64,000 nt of DNA, taken from contig NZ_SBKO01000001.1 in assembly GCF_004122165.1 (NCBI RefSeq), positions 248,001-312,000 of the forward strand, read 5' to 3'. Numbering within the stretch: position 1 is the stretch's first letter; every line of letters begins with the position of its first letter. Under the pieces are notes generated by a model, which worked only from the letters and a program-made list of their open reading frames with translations, did not search any database and was not told where the DNA came from. The translations under genes and the position numbers were made by a program. Positions 18,643 through 27,554 of the stretch are shown piece by piece. Source of the stretch: Flavobacterium amnicola (lineage in GTDB: Bacteria > Bacteroidota > Bacteroidia > Flavobacteriales > Flavobacteriaceae).

Positions 18643-19116
18643 TTATAATTTATTTAAAAACTCATGTATTCCTTGTTCGTCCATATGGGCTACGCGCCAA
18701 TCGGATAATACTTTTGCACCTGATTTTTCATAAAAATCGATAGCGGGTGTATTCCAATCCAAAACATTCCATTCAATCCTACGCACCTGATCCTTTTTCC
18801 CTTGATTGATGATTTCTTTATAGAGGGCAAAACCAGCACCTGTTCCGCGACTTTTTTCATTCACAATTAAGTCTTCAAGGTGAATTGTTTTTCCTTTCCA
18901 GGTCGAATAACGATAATAATACAACGCCATTCCTATAATTTCACCTGAAACTTCGGCCACAAAGGTGTGAAACAATGGATGTTCTCCAAAACCGTCACGG
19001 ATTAAATCGGTTTCTGTAACCACAACGGCCTGAGGTTCTTTTTCGTATATGGCGAGTTCAATAATCAAATCTAGCACCGATTTCATATCGTTTGCCGTTC
19101 CTTTTCGTATAATCAT
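18643..19116 (-). CDS. GNAT N-acetyltransferase, spermidine/spermine acetyltransferase-like
   Basis: A 157-residue acetyl-CoA-dependent acetyltransferase. It follows the whole length of the animal diamine acetyltransferase (SSAT) pattern: IRKGTANDMKSVLDLIIELA, LIRDGFGEHPLFHTFVAE, IHLEDLIVNEKSRGTGAG (acetyl-CoA pyrophosphate loop RGTGAG) and WNTPAIDFYEKSGA. Polyamine or thialysine-like amines are therefore possible substrates, but this is inference. The start at 19116 is preferred; a longer frame reaches into the preceding M48 gene. It begins 7 bp after the M48 peptidase stop and is probably co-transcribed with it. Confidence 0.85.
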   Translation of the reverse strand: MIIRKGTANDMKSVLDLIIELAIYEKEPQAVVVTETDLIRDGFGEHPLFHTFVAEVSGEIIGMALYYYRYSTWKGKTIHLEDLIVNEKSRGTGAGFALYKEIINQGKKDQVRRIEWNVLDWNTPAIDFYEKSGAKVLSDWRVAHMDEQGIHEFLNKL

Positions 19117-19123
19117 TATTCGA

Positions 19124-19945
19124 TTATTTTTTCTTTTTAACTGTAGTCTTCTTAACGGCTTTAACATACGGTTTGTACAAACCATCTGCTACAGCTCTTT
19201 CTTTTGCTAACTGCGCTCGCTCTTTTGGCTCCGGGTGTGAACTCATCATTTTAGTAATAAAATTCGATTGGGTTCCTTCGCTTTGTTTTGCTAGAATTGA
19301 AAACGCCGATTCTACGGCATTCACATTGTATTTATTACGCTTCATGAATTCATACGAATACAAATCAGCTTCCGACTCTTGTTGTCTACTGTGACTATTA
19401 TTCAATAATGCTTTTCCGATATTCCCGATTTGACCCTCAGTAATTGCCGCTATTTTACCCGATTGCGAACCAACTGCATCCAACAACGCTTCTTTTTTAT
19501 AGGCCGCTTTAATCGCATCTCTAGAATCGTGATTCACCACATGACCCACTTCGTGACCAATTACCGCCAAAAGTTCATTGTCATCCATGATATCCATTAG
19601 CCCTGAAAAAACTCGTACACTACCATCGGCTGTTGCAAAAGCATTCACATCTTTTACTTTGTACACTTTGTAATTTAAGTTAAGCCCACCTTCATTTTTA
19701 TGCTTTCCAAAAAGTTTATTTAACCGAACCGTGTAGGCATCTTTTGGTCCAGCCACTGGATTTTCTTTATCCATTTTCGCTACCGCTTCTTTCGACAAAT
19801 TAGCCGCATCTTCATCACTAAACATAAAACCAGTCACTCCTTTTTGAAGTGCTCCCAAGGCTTTTTCACCCAAATTAATTTGTGCATTCAATTCAGAAAT
19901 TCCACTAAAAGCGACAACAACAATAGCAATTAATATTTTTTTCAT
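19124..19945 (-). CDS. M48 family zinc metallopeptidase, exported
   Basis: A 273-residue peptidase with signal peptide (MKKILIAIVVVAFSGISELNAQ). The catalytic zinc motif HEVGH is at residues 131-135 and a third ligand in QQESEADLYSYEF (about 188-200). The family (Oma1/BepA/LoiP-like) performs quality control of envelope proteins; without membrane helices or TPR repeats this one resembles the short LoiP/YggG type. The upstream in-frame extension to 20026 lacks a signal peptide at its start and is rejected. A Lys-rich tail ends the protein. A TATCTTTG -7 element precedes the gene. Confidence 0.88.
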   Translation of the reverse strand: MKKILIAIVVVAFSGISELNAQINLGEKALGALQKGVTGFMFSDEDAANLSKEAVAKMDKENPVAGPKDAYTVRLNKLFGKHKNEGGLNLNYKVYKVKDVNAFATADGSVRVFSGLMDIMDDNELLAVIGHEVGHVVNHDSRDAIKAAYKKEALLDAVGSQSGKIAAITEGQIGNIGKALLNNSHSRQQESEADLYSYEFMKRNKYNVNAVESAFSILAKQSEGTQSNFITKMMSSHPEPKERAQLAKERAVADGLYKPYVKAVKKTTVKKKK

Positions 19946-19965
19946 GATAAGCAATTTATTACTAA

Positions 19966-19973
19966 CAAAGATA
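19966..19973 (-). promoter_or_regulatory. -7 promoter element of the M48 peptidase gene
   Basis: Minus strand TATCTTTG matches TAnnTTTG, 20 bp before the ATG at 19945. No convincing -33 box was found. Confidence 0.4.
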
Positions 19974-20132
19974 AAATAAGTTTGAATGATTTTTCTCCGA
20001 TTTTTAAAAATAAACAAATTTGTCATTTTTGTTAAAAATACTTTTCAAAAGACAAAACTCTACTCGTTAATCTGTTCATTTTTCAAAATAAAATGATAAT
20101 CTTTGTAGCACATAACTACATTGATTTCGAAA

Positions 20133-21140
20133 ATGGAAGAACGCAACAAAACCTTAGGGGAATTTATCATTGAAAAACAAAGTGATTTTCAATATTCGTC
20201 AGGGGAATTATCAAGAATTATCAACTCGATTCGACTGGCTGCAAAAGTCGTAAACTACAAAGTAAACAAAGCTGGACTAGTAGATATTGTAGGAGCAGCT
20301 GGCGACCAAAACATACAAGGAGAAGACCAACAAAAATTGGATGTATACGCCAATGAAGTCTTTATTCAAACGTTAATCAACCGTGAAATTGTTTGCGGAA
20401 TTGCTTCAGAAGAAAACGACGACTTTATTACTGTAGCTGGTTCCGACAATAGTCACAACAATAAATATGTGGTGTTGATGGATCCTTTGGATGGATCGTC
20501 TAACATTGACGTTAATGTTTCGGTTGGAACTATTTTTTCAGTATTCAGAAGAGTTACTCCTGTTGGAACTCCAGTAACTTTGGAAGATTTCTTACAACCA
20601 GGTGTCAACCAAGTAGCCGCAGGATATGTGATTTATGGTACCTCTACGATGTTAGTGTATACGACAGGGCATGGTGTAAACGGATTTACGTTGAATCCAG
20701 CCATCGGTACGTTCTATTTATCGCACCCAAACATGCAATACACGAAAGACGGAAACATCTATTCGATCAATGAAGGAAATTATGTGCATTTCCCACAAGG
20801 GGTGAAAGATTATTTAAAATACTGTCAAACCGAAGAAGGCGATCGTCCGTATACGTCACGTTATATTGGAAGTTTGGTTTCTGATTTTCACAGAAACATG
20901 ATTAAAGGGGGGATTTATATTTACCCTACGAGTTCCAAAGCACCCAAAGGAAAACTACGTTTGTTATACGAATGCAACCCGATGGCATTTATAGCCGAAC
21001 AAGCAGGCGGAAAAGCATCGGATGGATACAACCGAATTATGGAAATCCAACCTACTGAATTACACCAACGTGTTCCTTTCTTTTGTGGAAGCCAGAATAT
21101 GGTAGAAAAAGCAGAAGAATTTATGGCAAAAAACAAATAA
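20133..21140 (+). CDS. fbp: Class 1 fructose-1,6-bisphosphatase
   Basis: Gluconeogenic hydrolysis of fructose 1,6-bisphosphate to fructose 6-phosphate. The 335-residue protein carries the class 1 signature [19 protein letters not shown] (about 117-135), the IASEEND metal-binding stretch and the [22 protein letters not shown] substrate loop near the C-terminus. The ATG at 20133 is chosen; a TTG four codons upstream is also in frame. It is a single-gene unit ending in a strong terminator. Confidence 0.97.
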   Translation: MEERNKTLGEFIIEKQSDFQYSSGELSRIINSIRLAAKVVNYKVNKAGLVDIVGAAGDQNIQGEDQQKLDVYANEVFIQTLINREIVCGIASEENDDFITVAGSDNSHNNKYVVLMDPLDGSSNIDVNVSVGTIFSVFRRVTPVGTPVTLEDFLQPGVNQVAAGYVIYGTSTMLVYTTGHGVNGFTLNPAIGTFYLSHPNMQYTKDGNIYSINEGNYVHFPQGVKDYLKYCQTEEGDRPYTSRYIGSLVSDFHRNMIKGGIYIYPTSSKAPKGKLRLLYECNPMAFIAEQAGGKASDGYNRIMEIQPTELHQRVPFFCGSQNMVEKAEEFMAKNK

Positions 21141-21142
21141 TA

Positions 21143-21172
21143 AAAAAGGTTCTCACTGAGAACCTTTTTTTA
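21143..21172 (+). terminator. Rho-independent terminator after fbp
   Basis: Stem AAAGGTTCTC / GAGAACCTTT with a short ACT loop and a run of T, beginning 3 bases after the stop codon. Confidence 0.85.
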
Positions 21173-21312
21173 TAAATAGCTATAAACCAACCTAAAACAA
21201 AAAAGAGTTAAGAATTTACCTCATTCTTTTTTTTGAGCATTAATTGTTTATTTTCGGTTTCTTAAATTGATATTACTTTTTTATCAATCCCGCTTTTTAG
21301 CAATTTTTAAAG

Positions 21313-21320
21313 TATTTTTG
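21313..21320 (+). promoter_or_regulatory. -7 promoter element of the two-component system
   Basis: TATTTTTG matches TAnnTTTG and lies 23 bp before the histidine kinase ATG. No TTTG -33 box is apparent. The rest of the 21173-21342 gap shows nothing else distinct. Confidence 0.35.
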
Positions 21321-21342
21321 ACCTCTGTAAACCAATCATAAA

Positions 21343-23061
21343 ATGATAAAAAAAGCCCTTTTAGTATTTTTTTTATTTGCAACGAATACTATACTTTCAC
21401 AAGAATTCACACAGCGCTTAAGAGTATTTAACAGGCATTTTATAGACAACATCAAAATACAACAACATGATAGTGTTAGTTTTTATTTGAGAATATTTTT
21501 AGCCAATGATGATTTAACCCCATACGAAAGTCAGATGGGATATTTTAATCAAGGTGTTTTTCTAAATAGTATCGCAAGAACAAAAGAGGCTATTATATCC
21601 TATGAAAAATCATTAAGTTTTAGTACTGGTTCAGAGAAATCTATTCGAAATGGAAAAATATGTAAATGCAATCTTTCTGATGCTTATTTTACTGAAAAAA
21701 ACTATGAAAAAGCCCATTTTTACGCACAATCAATTATAAACGAACCCGTTGTATTAAAAGACCCTAACTCCTATATTAATTTATACACTATTACAGGATA
21801 TTATAATTTTTTAAAATTAGAATACGACAAAAGTCTTCATAATTATGATTTAGCAGAAAAAAAAGCAAAAAAAGAAATGCCATGTAAACTGCCTGAAATA
21901 TATTTAAAGAGAGCAAAAGTTTATAGTAGAATAAACAATTTTTACAAAGCAAAAAAAACTATAGATCAAAGTTTAAAAATATGCGATTCGTGTAACGACA
22001 ATAATGCTCGCATCAATTCTTTGAAAGCGCTTCGAGAAATTTTAACCGAAAATGGTAAATATGAAGAAGCCAATGCCATTTTTAACAAAGTAGATGAATT
22101 ATACAAAACCGATGAGATCAGAGTACGAAATAAAAAAGTAGATTCTTTAGAAACAATATTTAAAACAAAACTTAAAGAAGCGCAAAACATATCCCTCAAA
22201 AAGACTAACATTCAAAAAGAAAAAGAAAATAAAACACAGAGACTAATAATTTTAGCAACCATCATTGGGATATTCATATTAGGATTGCTGTTATTCTATG
22301 TCATTAAATTATCAAAAAAAGAAAAAGAAAGCAATCACTTATTAACGAAACAGAAATTAGATTTAGAAAGACTCAATCTCTTAAATCAGAAAATTTTTAG
22401 TGTCATTTCTCATGATTTTAAAGGACCAATGATAAATCTAGAATTGTTATTAAAATTAGATGCCAAAAAAATGGTTTCCGAAGCAGAATATACTTTGCAA
22501 AAGCAGAAATTAAGTAATGATCTAACTCAAGCTAATTTAATTATGGATAATTTATTAGGTTGGGCAAAAAACGAATTAAGAATAACTGTAAATACATCTC
22601 AAGAAGCAAATACTTACGAAGCCTGTGAAGCCATTAATAAGCAACTGAATTATATTTTTGAAGAAAAAAACATCTCACTAATTAACGAAATACCTAAAGA
22701 TAATTCCATAAGCATTAGTCAAGATGTTTTACTAATAATCTTCCGAAACTTAATTAGCAATGCTTTAAAATTTAGTTTCAAAGACAATGACATTATTGTA
22801 AGTTTTAATAAAAATACAAACACTTATTCTGTACAAGATTTTGGAACTGGAATACCAAAAAACCAACTCCAAAAAATATTTCACACACAAACAGAAGCAA
22901 CTGTTGGAACCAATAATGAAATTGGTTTTGGCTTAGGTTTAAATTTTGTACATGAAATTATAAAACAAAACAACGGTACCATTTGGATAGAAAGTATTGA
23001 AAACGAAGGAACAATAGTTTATTTTAAAATTAACGGAAATCCGTTAACAGATAACCTTTAA
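21343..23061 (+). CDS. Sensor histidine kinase with periplasmic TPR region
   Basis: A 572-residue two-component sensor. It has a signal peptide (ends TILSQ), a TPR-like helical sensor region (about residues 40-270) predicted to be periplasmic, one membrane helix (about 302-324), a coiled coil, then the phospho-acceptor box FSVISHDFKGP with His357, the N box NLISNALKFSF, G1 box DFGTGIP and G2 box GFGLGLNFVHEI. The output domain is therefore intact. It lies 26 bp upstream of a LuxR-type response regulator and next to three T9SS-secreted protein genes, which are its likely targets (see the shared palindrome). The stimulus is unknown. Confidence 0.9.
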   Translation: MIKKALLVFFLFATNTILSQEFTQRLRVFNRHFIDNIKIQQHDSVSFYLRIFLANDDLTPYESQMGYFNQGVFLNSIARTKEAIISYEKSLSFSTGSEKSIRNGKICKCNLSDAYFTEKNYEKAHFYAQSIINEPVVLKDPNSYINLYTITGYYNFLKLEYDKSLHNYDLAEKKAKKEMPCKLPEIYLKRAKVYSRINNFYKAKKTIDQSLKICDSCNDNNARINSLKALREILTENGKYEEANAIFNKVDELYKTDEIRVRNKKVDSLETIFKTKLKEAQNISLKKTNIQKEKENKTQRLIILATIIGIFILGLLLFYVIKLSKKEKESNHLLTKQKLDLERLNLLNQKIFSVISHDFKGPMINLELLLKLDAKKMVSEAEYTLQKQKLSNDLTQANLIMDNLLGWAKNELRITVNTSQEANTYEACEAINKQLNYIFEEKNISLINEIPKDNSISISQDVLLIIFRNLISNALKFSFKDNDIIVSFNKNTNTYSVQDFGTGIPKNQLQKIFHTQTEATVGTNNEIGFGLGLNFVHEIIKQNNGTIWIESIENEGTIVYFKINGNPLTDNL

Positions 23062-23087
23062 AATTATTTTTATTTGTAAAAAAAATA

Positions 23088-23708
23088 ATGAAAAAAATCA
23101 GCATCGGTATCTTTGATGACCACCCCTTAGTTATAGAAGCCATTCGGTCAAAGTTTTCAAATAAAGATTTCATTATTGAATGGGAAGCTAACTCAAAACG
23201 AGATTTATTTACGAAACTAAAATCTGTACAACCTGAAATTTTAATTTTAGATATTGTTGCAGATGATGTTTTAGGTCTAGAAATCTTTGAAACTATTTTA
23301 AAGGACTATCCAGATTCCAAAATCATTGCTCATTCTAGCCTATCTAGCTCGATTTTAGTCGAAAATCTTTTAAGTATTGGTATTAAGGGATTTGTAAACA
23401 AAAAGCAAGATATTAACGATTTAAAAGAAGCGGTCTTGACAGTTGCTAATGATAAAACATATGTATCTAAAAATTACACTTTTTTAACTTCCGAATATTT
23501 AATTAACAAAACAGCGATACTTTCTGAAAGAGAAATAGAAATTGTAAATATGATTGGAAACGAGTTTACTTCTCAACAAATATCAGAACAATTATTCCTT
23601 TCTGTTAATACTATTGAAAGTCATAGAAAGCGTATTTTTCAAAAACTAAATGTGAAAAATGTTGCAGGTATGATCATGGAAGCAGGTAAATTAGGGTATT
23701 TAAAATAA
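23088..23708 (+). CDS. Response regulator, NarL/LuxR family
   Basis: A 206-residue transcription factor. The receiver domain (about 1-120) contains the acidic pair DD near residue 10, phospho-acceptor Asp55 in LILDIVADD, and the Lys in GFVNKK. The C-terminal LuxR-type helix-turn-helix (about 140-200) shows LSEREIEIVNMIGNEFTSQQ and SVNTIESHRKRIFQKLNV. It is paired with the sensor kinase upstream. Flavobacterial TPR kinases are often paired with such regulators. A perfect palindrome 29 bp after the gene, repeated upstream of a second secreted-protein gene, is a likely binding site. Confidence 0.93.
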   Translation: MKKISIGIFDDHPLVIEAIRSKFSNKDFIIEWEANSKRDLFTKLKSVQPEILILDIVADDVLGLEIFETILKDYPDSKIIAHSSLSSSILVENLLSIGIKGFVNKKQDINDLKEAVLTVANDKTYVSKNYTFLTSEYLINKTAILSEREIEIVNMIGNEFTSQQISEQLFLSVNTIESHRKRIFQKLNVKNVAGMIMEAGKLGYLK

Positions 23709-23736
23709 TAACATTTCAAATATAAATAATTCGAAA

Positions 23737-23783
23737 TTCACGGAAAACCGTGAACACTATTAATTCCTGTGTGTTTAATTTTG
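23737..23783 (+). promoter_or_regulatory. Candidate operator and promoter of the SprB-repeat T9SS gene
   Basis: Inverted repeat TTCACGGAAAACCGTGAA (23737-23754), then 21 nt, then TAATTTTG (23776-23783), a perfect TAnnTTTG. The ATG follows at 23814. There is no TTTG -33; the palindrome covers or abuts that position, as for an activator site. The same arrangement, with identical spacing, is found at 27484-27530. Confidence 0.65.
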
Positions 23784-23813
23784 TCTTATAATTTTTTTTA
23801 AAAAAATAAGCAA

Positions 23814-26408
23814 ATGAAAAACACAATTACTTTTTTACTGTTTCTACTAACTTTTGTCACAAACGCGCAAACAATTTTTTTTGAGGATAATTTAGAAAAC
23901 CCATCCGCTTCAAACATTGGTAGTATAAGTCGTGTAGCTCCTGGTGCTTTTGCTACGGGTGGACCACCTAATACCAGATATCATCAGCGAACTATCGGAG
24001 TACAGGCTGTAGATATAAGTATAGCTAATTCCTATATAGGAAAACAAGGCACTTATATTTGGGCTATGGAAGATGTTGATAATTTTGCAACTCAAAGTGA
24101 AGATCAAAGCGTAACATGGAGTGGAATACCAATTAACGGTAAAACTGGTATGGGTTTTAGCGGGCTATTTGCCACTGCATATACTGCGAGTTGGGATCAT
24201 TTTCCGGGTGTATCCCCAATAGATTATGTCATCGTACAATATAGTATAGATGGAGGTACGTGGGTTGATTTGCTTAGATTCTTTCCGAACACACCTAATA
24301 TTGGTACTGCTGCCTTAGCTTTAGAAACTACAGGAGATGAATTGGCACAAGGAGAAGGACCTGCACTAACAAATACATTTACACAATTCTCAGCAAATAT
24401 AGCAGGTACAGGTTCATTTTTAGATTTAAGGCTAACCATACATTCCAATTCACTCAATGAGGAATTTGCGTTTGATTTATTTCGATTAGCTGAAACATGC
24501 TCGCCTGTTAGTACAAACATATCATCTCAAACAAATGTAAGCTGTAATGGAGGAAGTAATGGATCAGCAACAATAAACGCGTCTGGAGGAAGTGGATTTA
24601 CTTACTCTTGGTCACCAAGCGGAGGAACTGCTGCTACAGCTACAGGACTTAGCGCAGGAACTTATACTTGTACAGTAACCAACTCTTGTGGTAATTTTAC
24701 AACACAAAATGTTACTATTACACAAGCAACTGCAATTACATCAAATATAAGTTCTCAAACGAATGTATTTTGTAACGGAGCTTCAACTGGTTCGGCAACT
24801 GTTAGTGCAAGTGGTGGAAATCCAAGCTACACGTATTCTTGGTCACCAAGCGGAGGCACTTCAGCTACAGCAACAGGATTATCGGCGGGAACATATACGT
24901 GTACTATTACCGATGCTACTGGTTGTAACAAAACACAAAATGTAACTATAATACAACAAACTGCAATTTCATCAAGTATAACTTCTCAAACTAATGTGTC
25001 TTGTAATGGTGCATCAACTGGTTCGGCAACAGTAAGCGTTAGTGGTGGCAATCCAGGTTATACCTATTCTTGGTCGCCAAGCGGAGGTACTTCGACAACT
25101 GCTTCAGGATTATCGGCTGGAACGTACACTTGTACTATTACCGATGCTACAGGTTGTACTAAAATACAAAATGTAACCATTACCGAACCTGCTGCATTGA
25201 GTACTCCAACAGCCGAGGACCAGCAATTTTTTAACAACGGAGCAACAGTTGCCAATCTTATAGCTACGGGAACGAATTTGCAATGGTATTTGACGGATAC
25301 CGGAGGCACTGCATTATCAAATAGCACTGCACTTATTCATGGGACAAGATATTTTGTAGAGTCAACAGTTCCTGGTTGTGGAGCCAGTGCTAGAAAAGAA
25401 GTAGTAGTTGTTATTTCTACTCCTGAATCGGCTCCAACCGCTAAAGGTCTTGATTTTGATGGAACAAATGATGCTATCTCTCTTGGGAACATTACTCAAT
25501 TGAACAATACATCACAGTATACCATTGAATTTTATGCTAAATTTCAAAGTTTTGGGCAATGGAGTACCATTTTTGGAAAACGTTTTAACAATAATCTTGA
25601 TAGACAAGCTCATATTCAATTTTTTGATTCTAATGGAAAATTAGGATTTTTAATCAACAATTCCTACATCACAACCAATACGAATTTAAGTTTAAATACG
25701 TGGAATCATATTGCTGCCGTATATGATGGTAGTTTACCAGAAGTCGATCGTTTGAAATTGTATATTAATGGTTCTTTAGCTGCCACTACTTTATCAGGAA
25801 CACCTCCTACAACTACAACTTTATCAAATACAATTGCAACAATTGGCTCCGAATACAACAATGAAACACCAATGCATAACGGCTTTACTGGTGATGTTCA
25901 TTGCGCAATGACAATGGATGAGTTAAGAATTTGGAGTGTTGCTAGAACTGCTTCTGAAATTGATGCTAATAAAAGTATAGAGTTATCATTACCGCAAAGC
26001 AATTTAGTTTCTTACTATAAATTTAATCAAGGACTTGCGAATAGTAACAATCCGAATGAAACTAAACTAGTAGACGAATTAAATGCTTATAATGGTGGAT
26101 TATTCAATTTTAATTTAGCCGGAACAACTTCAAACTGGGTGGCTGATAATTTTTTGAATGTAGCTGATAATATATTCACATCTAACTTAAAAATCTACCC
26201 TAACCCATCAAATGGTATTTTCAATATAAATATTGACACTAATGCAACTATTGAAATTTATGATTTAATTGGAAAACAAATTGCTTCAAAGAAAATAGAA
26301 GTTGGAACTTCACAATTAGATATGGGCAATTATAGCTCAGGTATTTATTTATTAAAAGTTACTACTGAAAATAATCAAAGTAAAACAATGAAAATAATTA
26401 AACAATAA
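23814..26408 (+). CDS. T9SS-secreted surface protein with SprB-like repeats and a LamG-type domain
   Basis: An 864-residue protein for export by the Sec and type IX secretion systems. After a signal peptide (ends TNAQ), residues about 20-230 form an N-terminal beta domain. Three SprB-like repeats of about 76-77 residues follow (about 233-460; each with SQTNV-CNG, YSWSPSGGT and GLSAGTYTC), then a short linker, a concanavalin/LamG-type domain (about 540-730; DFDGTNDAISLG, WNHIAAVYDG, LKLYINGSLA) and a type A sorting domain from about 790 (IYPNPSNGIFNI, IYDLIGKQIASKK, GIYLLKVTTE). Likely a surface adhesin or glycan-binding protein. It follows the two-component pair and has a candidate operator upstream. 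Confidence 0.9.
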   Translation: MKNTITFLLFLLTFVTNAQTIFFEDNLENPSASNIGSISRVAPGAFATGGPPNTRYHQRTIGVQAVDISIANSYIGKQGTYIWAMEDVDNFATQSEDQSVTWSGIPINGKTGMGFSGLFATAYTASWDHFPGVSPIDYVIVQYSIDGGTWVDLLRFFPNTPNIGTAALALETTGDELAQGEGPALTNTFTQFSANIAGTGSFLDLRLTIHSNSLNEEFAFDLFRLAETCSPVSTNISSQTNVSCNGGSNGSATINASGGSGFTYSWSPSGGTAATATGLSAGTYTCTVTNSCGNFTTQNVTITQATAITSNISSQTNVFCNGASTGSATVSASGGNPSYTYSWSPSGGTSATATGLSAGTYTCTITDATGCNKTQNVTIIQQTAISSSITSQTNVSCNGASTGSATVSVSGGNPGYTYSWSPSGGTSTTASGLSAGTYTCTITDATGCTKIQNVTITEPAALSTPTAEDQQFFNNGATVANLIATGTNLQWYLTDTGGTALSNSTALIHGTRYFVESTVPGCGASARKEVVVVISTPESAPTAKGLDFDGTNDAISLGNITQLNNTSQYTIEFYAKFQSFGQWSTIFGKRFNNNLDRQAHIQFFDSNGKLGFLINNSYITTNTNLSLNTWNHIAAVYDGSLPEVDRLKLYINGSLAATTLSGTPPTTTTLSNTIATIGSEYNNETPMHNGFTGDVHCAMTMDELRIWSVARTASEIDANKSIELSLPQSNLVSYYKFNQGLANSNNPNETKLVDELNAYNGGLFNFNLAGTTSNWVADNFLNVADNIFTSNLKIYPNPSNGIFNINIDTNATIEIYDLIGKQIASKKIEVGTSQLDMGNYSSGIYLLKVTTENNQSKTMKIIKQ
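24512..25195 (+). repeat. Three tandem coding repeats of about 228-231 bp
   Basis: Units begin near 24512, 24740 and 24971. The second and third are 231 bp apart and most alike; the first is more diverged. They encode the SprB-like repeats. Confidence 0.75.
26196..26408 (+). repeat. Sorting-domain coding segment duplicated at 27191-27403
   Basis: The last 213 bp of the SprB-repeat gene match the last 213 bp of the next T9SS gene without gaps at roughly nine of ten positions (about 19 differences by eye). The match stops shortly past both stop codons. Confidence 0.7.
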
Positions 26409-26414
26409 AGTATA

Positions 26415-26513
26415 ATGAGGTATATAGAAAAGTACAAACTTGAAATTGTTTTGTTTCTTCTGTATAGCATGATTTCCTTTGTATTATTCAATCTATACTT
26501 CGATAATTTATAG
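26415..26513 (+). CDS. Possible 32-residue single-helix membrane peptide
   Basis: A short ORF starting 6 bp after the SprB-repeat gene: basic and acidic N-terminus (MRYIEKYKLE), a hydrophobic stretch of about 16-18 residues (IVLFLLYSMISFVLFNL), and stop before a hairpin. The shape is that of a small inner-membrane peptide, but AT-rich DNA can give such ORFs by chance. No similarity recognised. Confidence 0.3.
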   Translation: MRYIEKYKLEIVLFLLYSMISFVLFNLYFDNL

Positions 26514-26517
26514 GTAA

Positions 26518-26551
26518 GGAAAGGCAATTGCTGTAAAGCGAATTGCCTTTC
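26518..26551 (+). terminator. Hairpin after the SprB-repeat gene
   Basis: Inverted repeat AAAGGCAATT / AATTGCCTTT with a 10-nt loop and only a weak T-run, so termination is likely but not certain. The rest of 26552-26668 shows nothing clear. Confidence 0.5.
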
Positions 26552-26668
26552 ACTTAACTTGAGTATCAATATTTAGAAATTCTAAACAAATCAATTCATA
26601 CATCAATACACATTCATAAAAACATATTGCTTTTGCAAAAAATTTCAATTAATTTAAACCCTCTAAAA

Positions 26669-27403
26669 ATGAATCTAAAATTACTATTATTACTAACTTC
26701 TTTGACTTGTTTTTCACAAACCCCAATTTTTAACTCAAGTATGTCTATTACTTCTGATGGTTCTACCAATTCCCCTAGCGGTGAAGAAGTTGACAAAATC
26801 ATTGATGGAAGTACTGCAACCAAGTTTCTTGATTTTGATTATTCTGACGGACTTGCTTTTATAGTAAATACAGGAAGTGCAAGTATTACAGATGGTATAC
26901 GAATTACAACAGCAAACGATTCTGAAGGACGTGACCCCATGAATTTTGAAGTACTAGGTTCTAACGATGGTACTTCTTTTACTTCTATTGCATCAAATAC
27001 TATCCCTTGTATAACTGATCGATTTTTTGAAAGAACATTTACTTTTTCCAATTCAACCTCATATTCTTATTATAAAATCGTTTTTACAGATCAATGTTTT
27101 TCTGAAAATAGTTTGCAGCTTGCCGAAGTGCAATTAATTGGCAGTTCTTTATCGACTTCCGACTTCTCCTATACAAATAAAATAAACGTTTACCCTAACC
27201 CATCAACAGGCATTTTCAATATAAATATAGATACAAATGCAACTATTGAAATTTATGATTTAATTGGAAAACAAATTACATCTAAGAAAATAGAAGTTGG
27301 AATTTCACAAATAGATATGGGCAATTATAACGCAGGTATTTATTTATTAAAAGTTACCAATGAGAATAATCAAAGTAAAACAATGAAAATTGTAAAACAA
27401 TAA
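26669..27403 (+). CDS. T9SS-secreted protein with discoidin (F5/8 type C)-like domain
   Basis: A 244-residue protein with a signal peptide (ends TCFSQ), one galactose-binding-like domain (about residues 25-160; EEVDKIIDGSTATKFLDF, GIRITTANDSEGRDP, FEVLGSNDG and a closing LAEVQLIG) and a type A T9SS sorting domain (about 172-244) that nearly repeats that of the SprB-repeat gene. Discoidin-like folds often bind sugars at the cell surface. The upstream in-frame start at 26627 precedes no signal peptide and is rejected. It lacks the palindrome found upstream of the other two T9SS genes. Confidence 0.85.
   Translation: MNLKLLLLLTSLTCFSQTPIFNSSMSITSDGSTNSPSGEEVDKIIDGSTATKFLDFDYSDGLAFIVNTGSASITDGIRITTANDSEGRDPMNFEVLGSNDGTSFTSIASNTIPCITDRFFERTFTFSNSTSYSYYKIVFTDQCFSENSLQLAEVQLIGSSLSTSDFSYTNKINVYPNPSTGIFNINIDTNATIEIYDLIGKQITSKKIEVGISQIDMGNYNAGIYLLKVTNENNQSKTMKIVKQ
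27191..27403 (+). repeat. Second copy of the duplicated sorting-domain segment
   Basis: Partner of 26196-26408; same length and same frame, ending at the stop codon. Confidence 0.7.
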
Positions 27404-27427
27404 AGTAATTTTTTTTTGTTTATTTTA

Positions 27428-27465
27428 AAAGCCCTTGAAATTGATTTGTTTCAGGGGTTTTTGCT
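27428..27465 (+). terminator. Terminator after the discoidin-like T9SS gene
   Basis: Stem AAGCCCTTGAAA / TTTCAGGGGTTT (with a G-T pair) followed by TTTTT. Confidence 0.65.
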
Positions 27466-27483
27466 TTTAGCAGTTTTATCAAA

Positions 27484-27530
27484 TTCACGGAAAACCGTGA
27501 ATGCGATTAAAAATGAGCTTACTACATTTG
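27484..27530 (+). promoter_or_regulatory. Candidate operator and promoter of the frameshifted T9SS gene
   Basis: Inverted repeat TTCACGGAAAACCGTGAA (27484-27501), 21 nt, then TACATTTG (27523-27530), a perfect TAnnTTTG; the ATG is at 27555. It is identical in sequence and spacing to the site at 23737-23783. Confidence 0.65.
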
Positions 27531-27554
27531 ACTAATAACTTAAAAATTCACTCC

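Noticed and set aside
24512..25195. Regular repeats that might suggest a CRISPR-like array
   Set aside because: The units are about 230 bp, in frame and coding for SprB-like domains; there are no short repeats with unique spacers.
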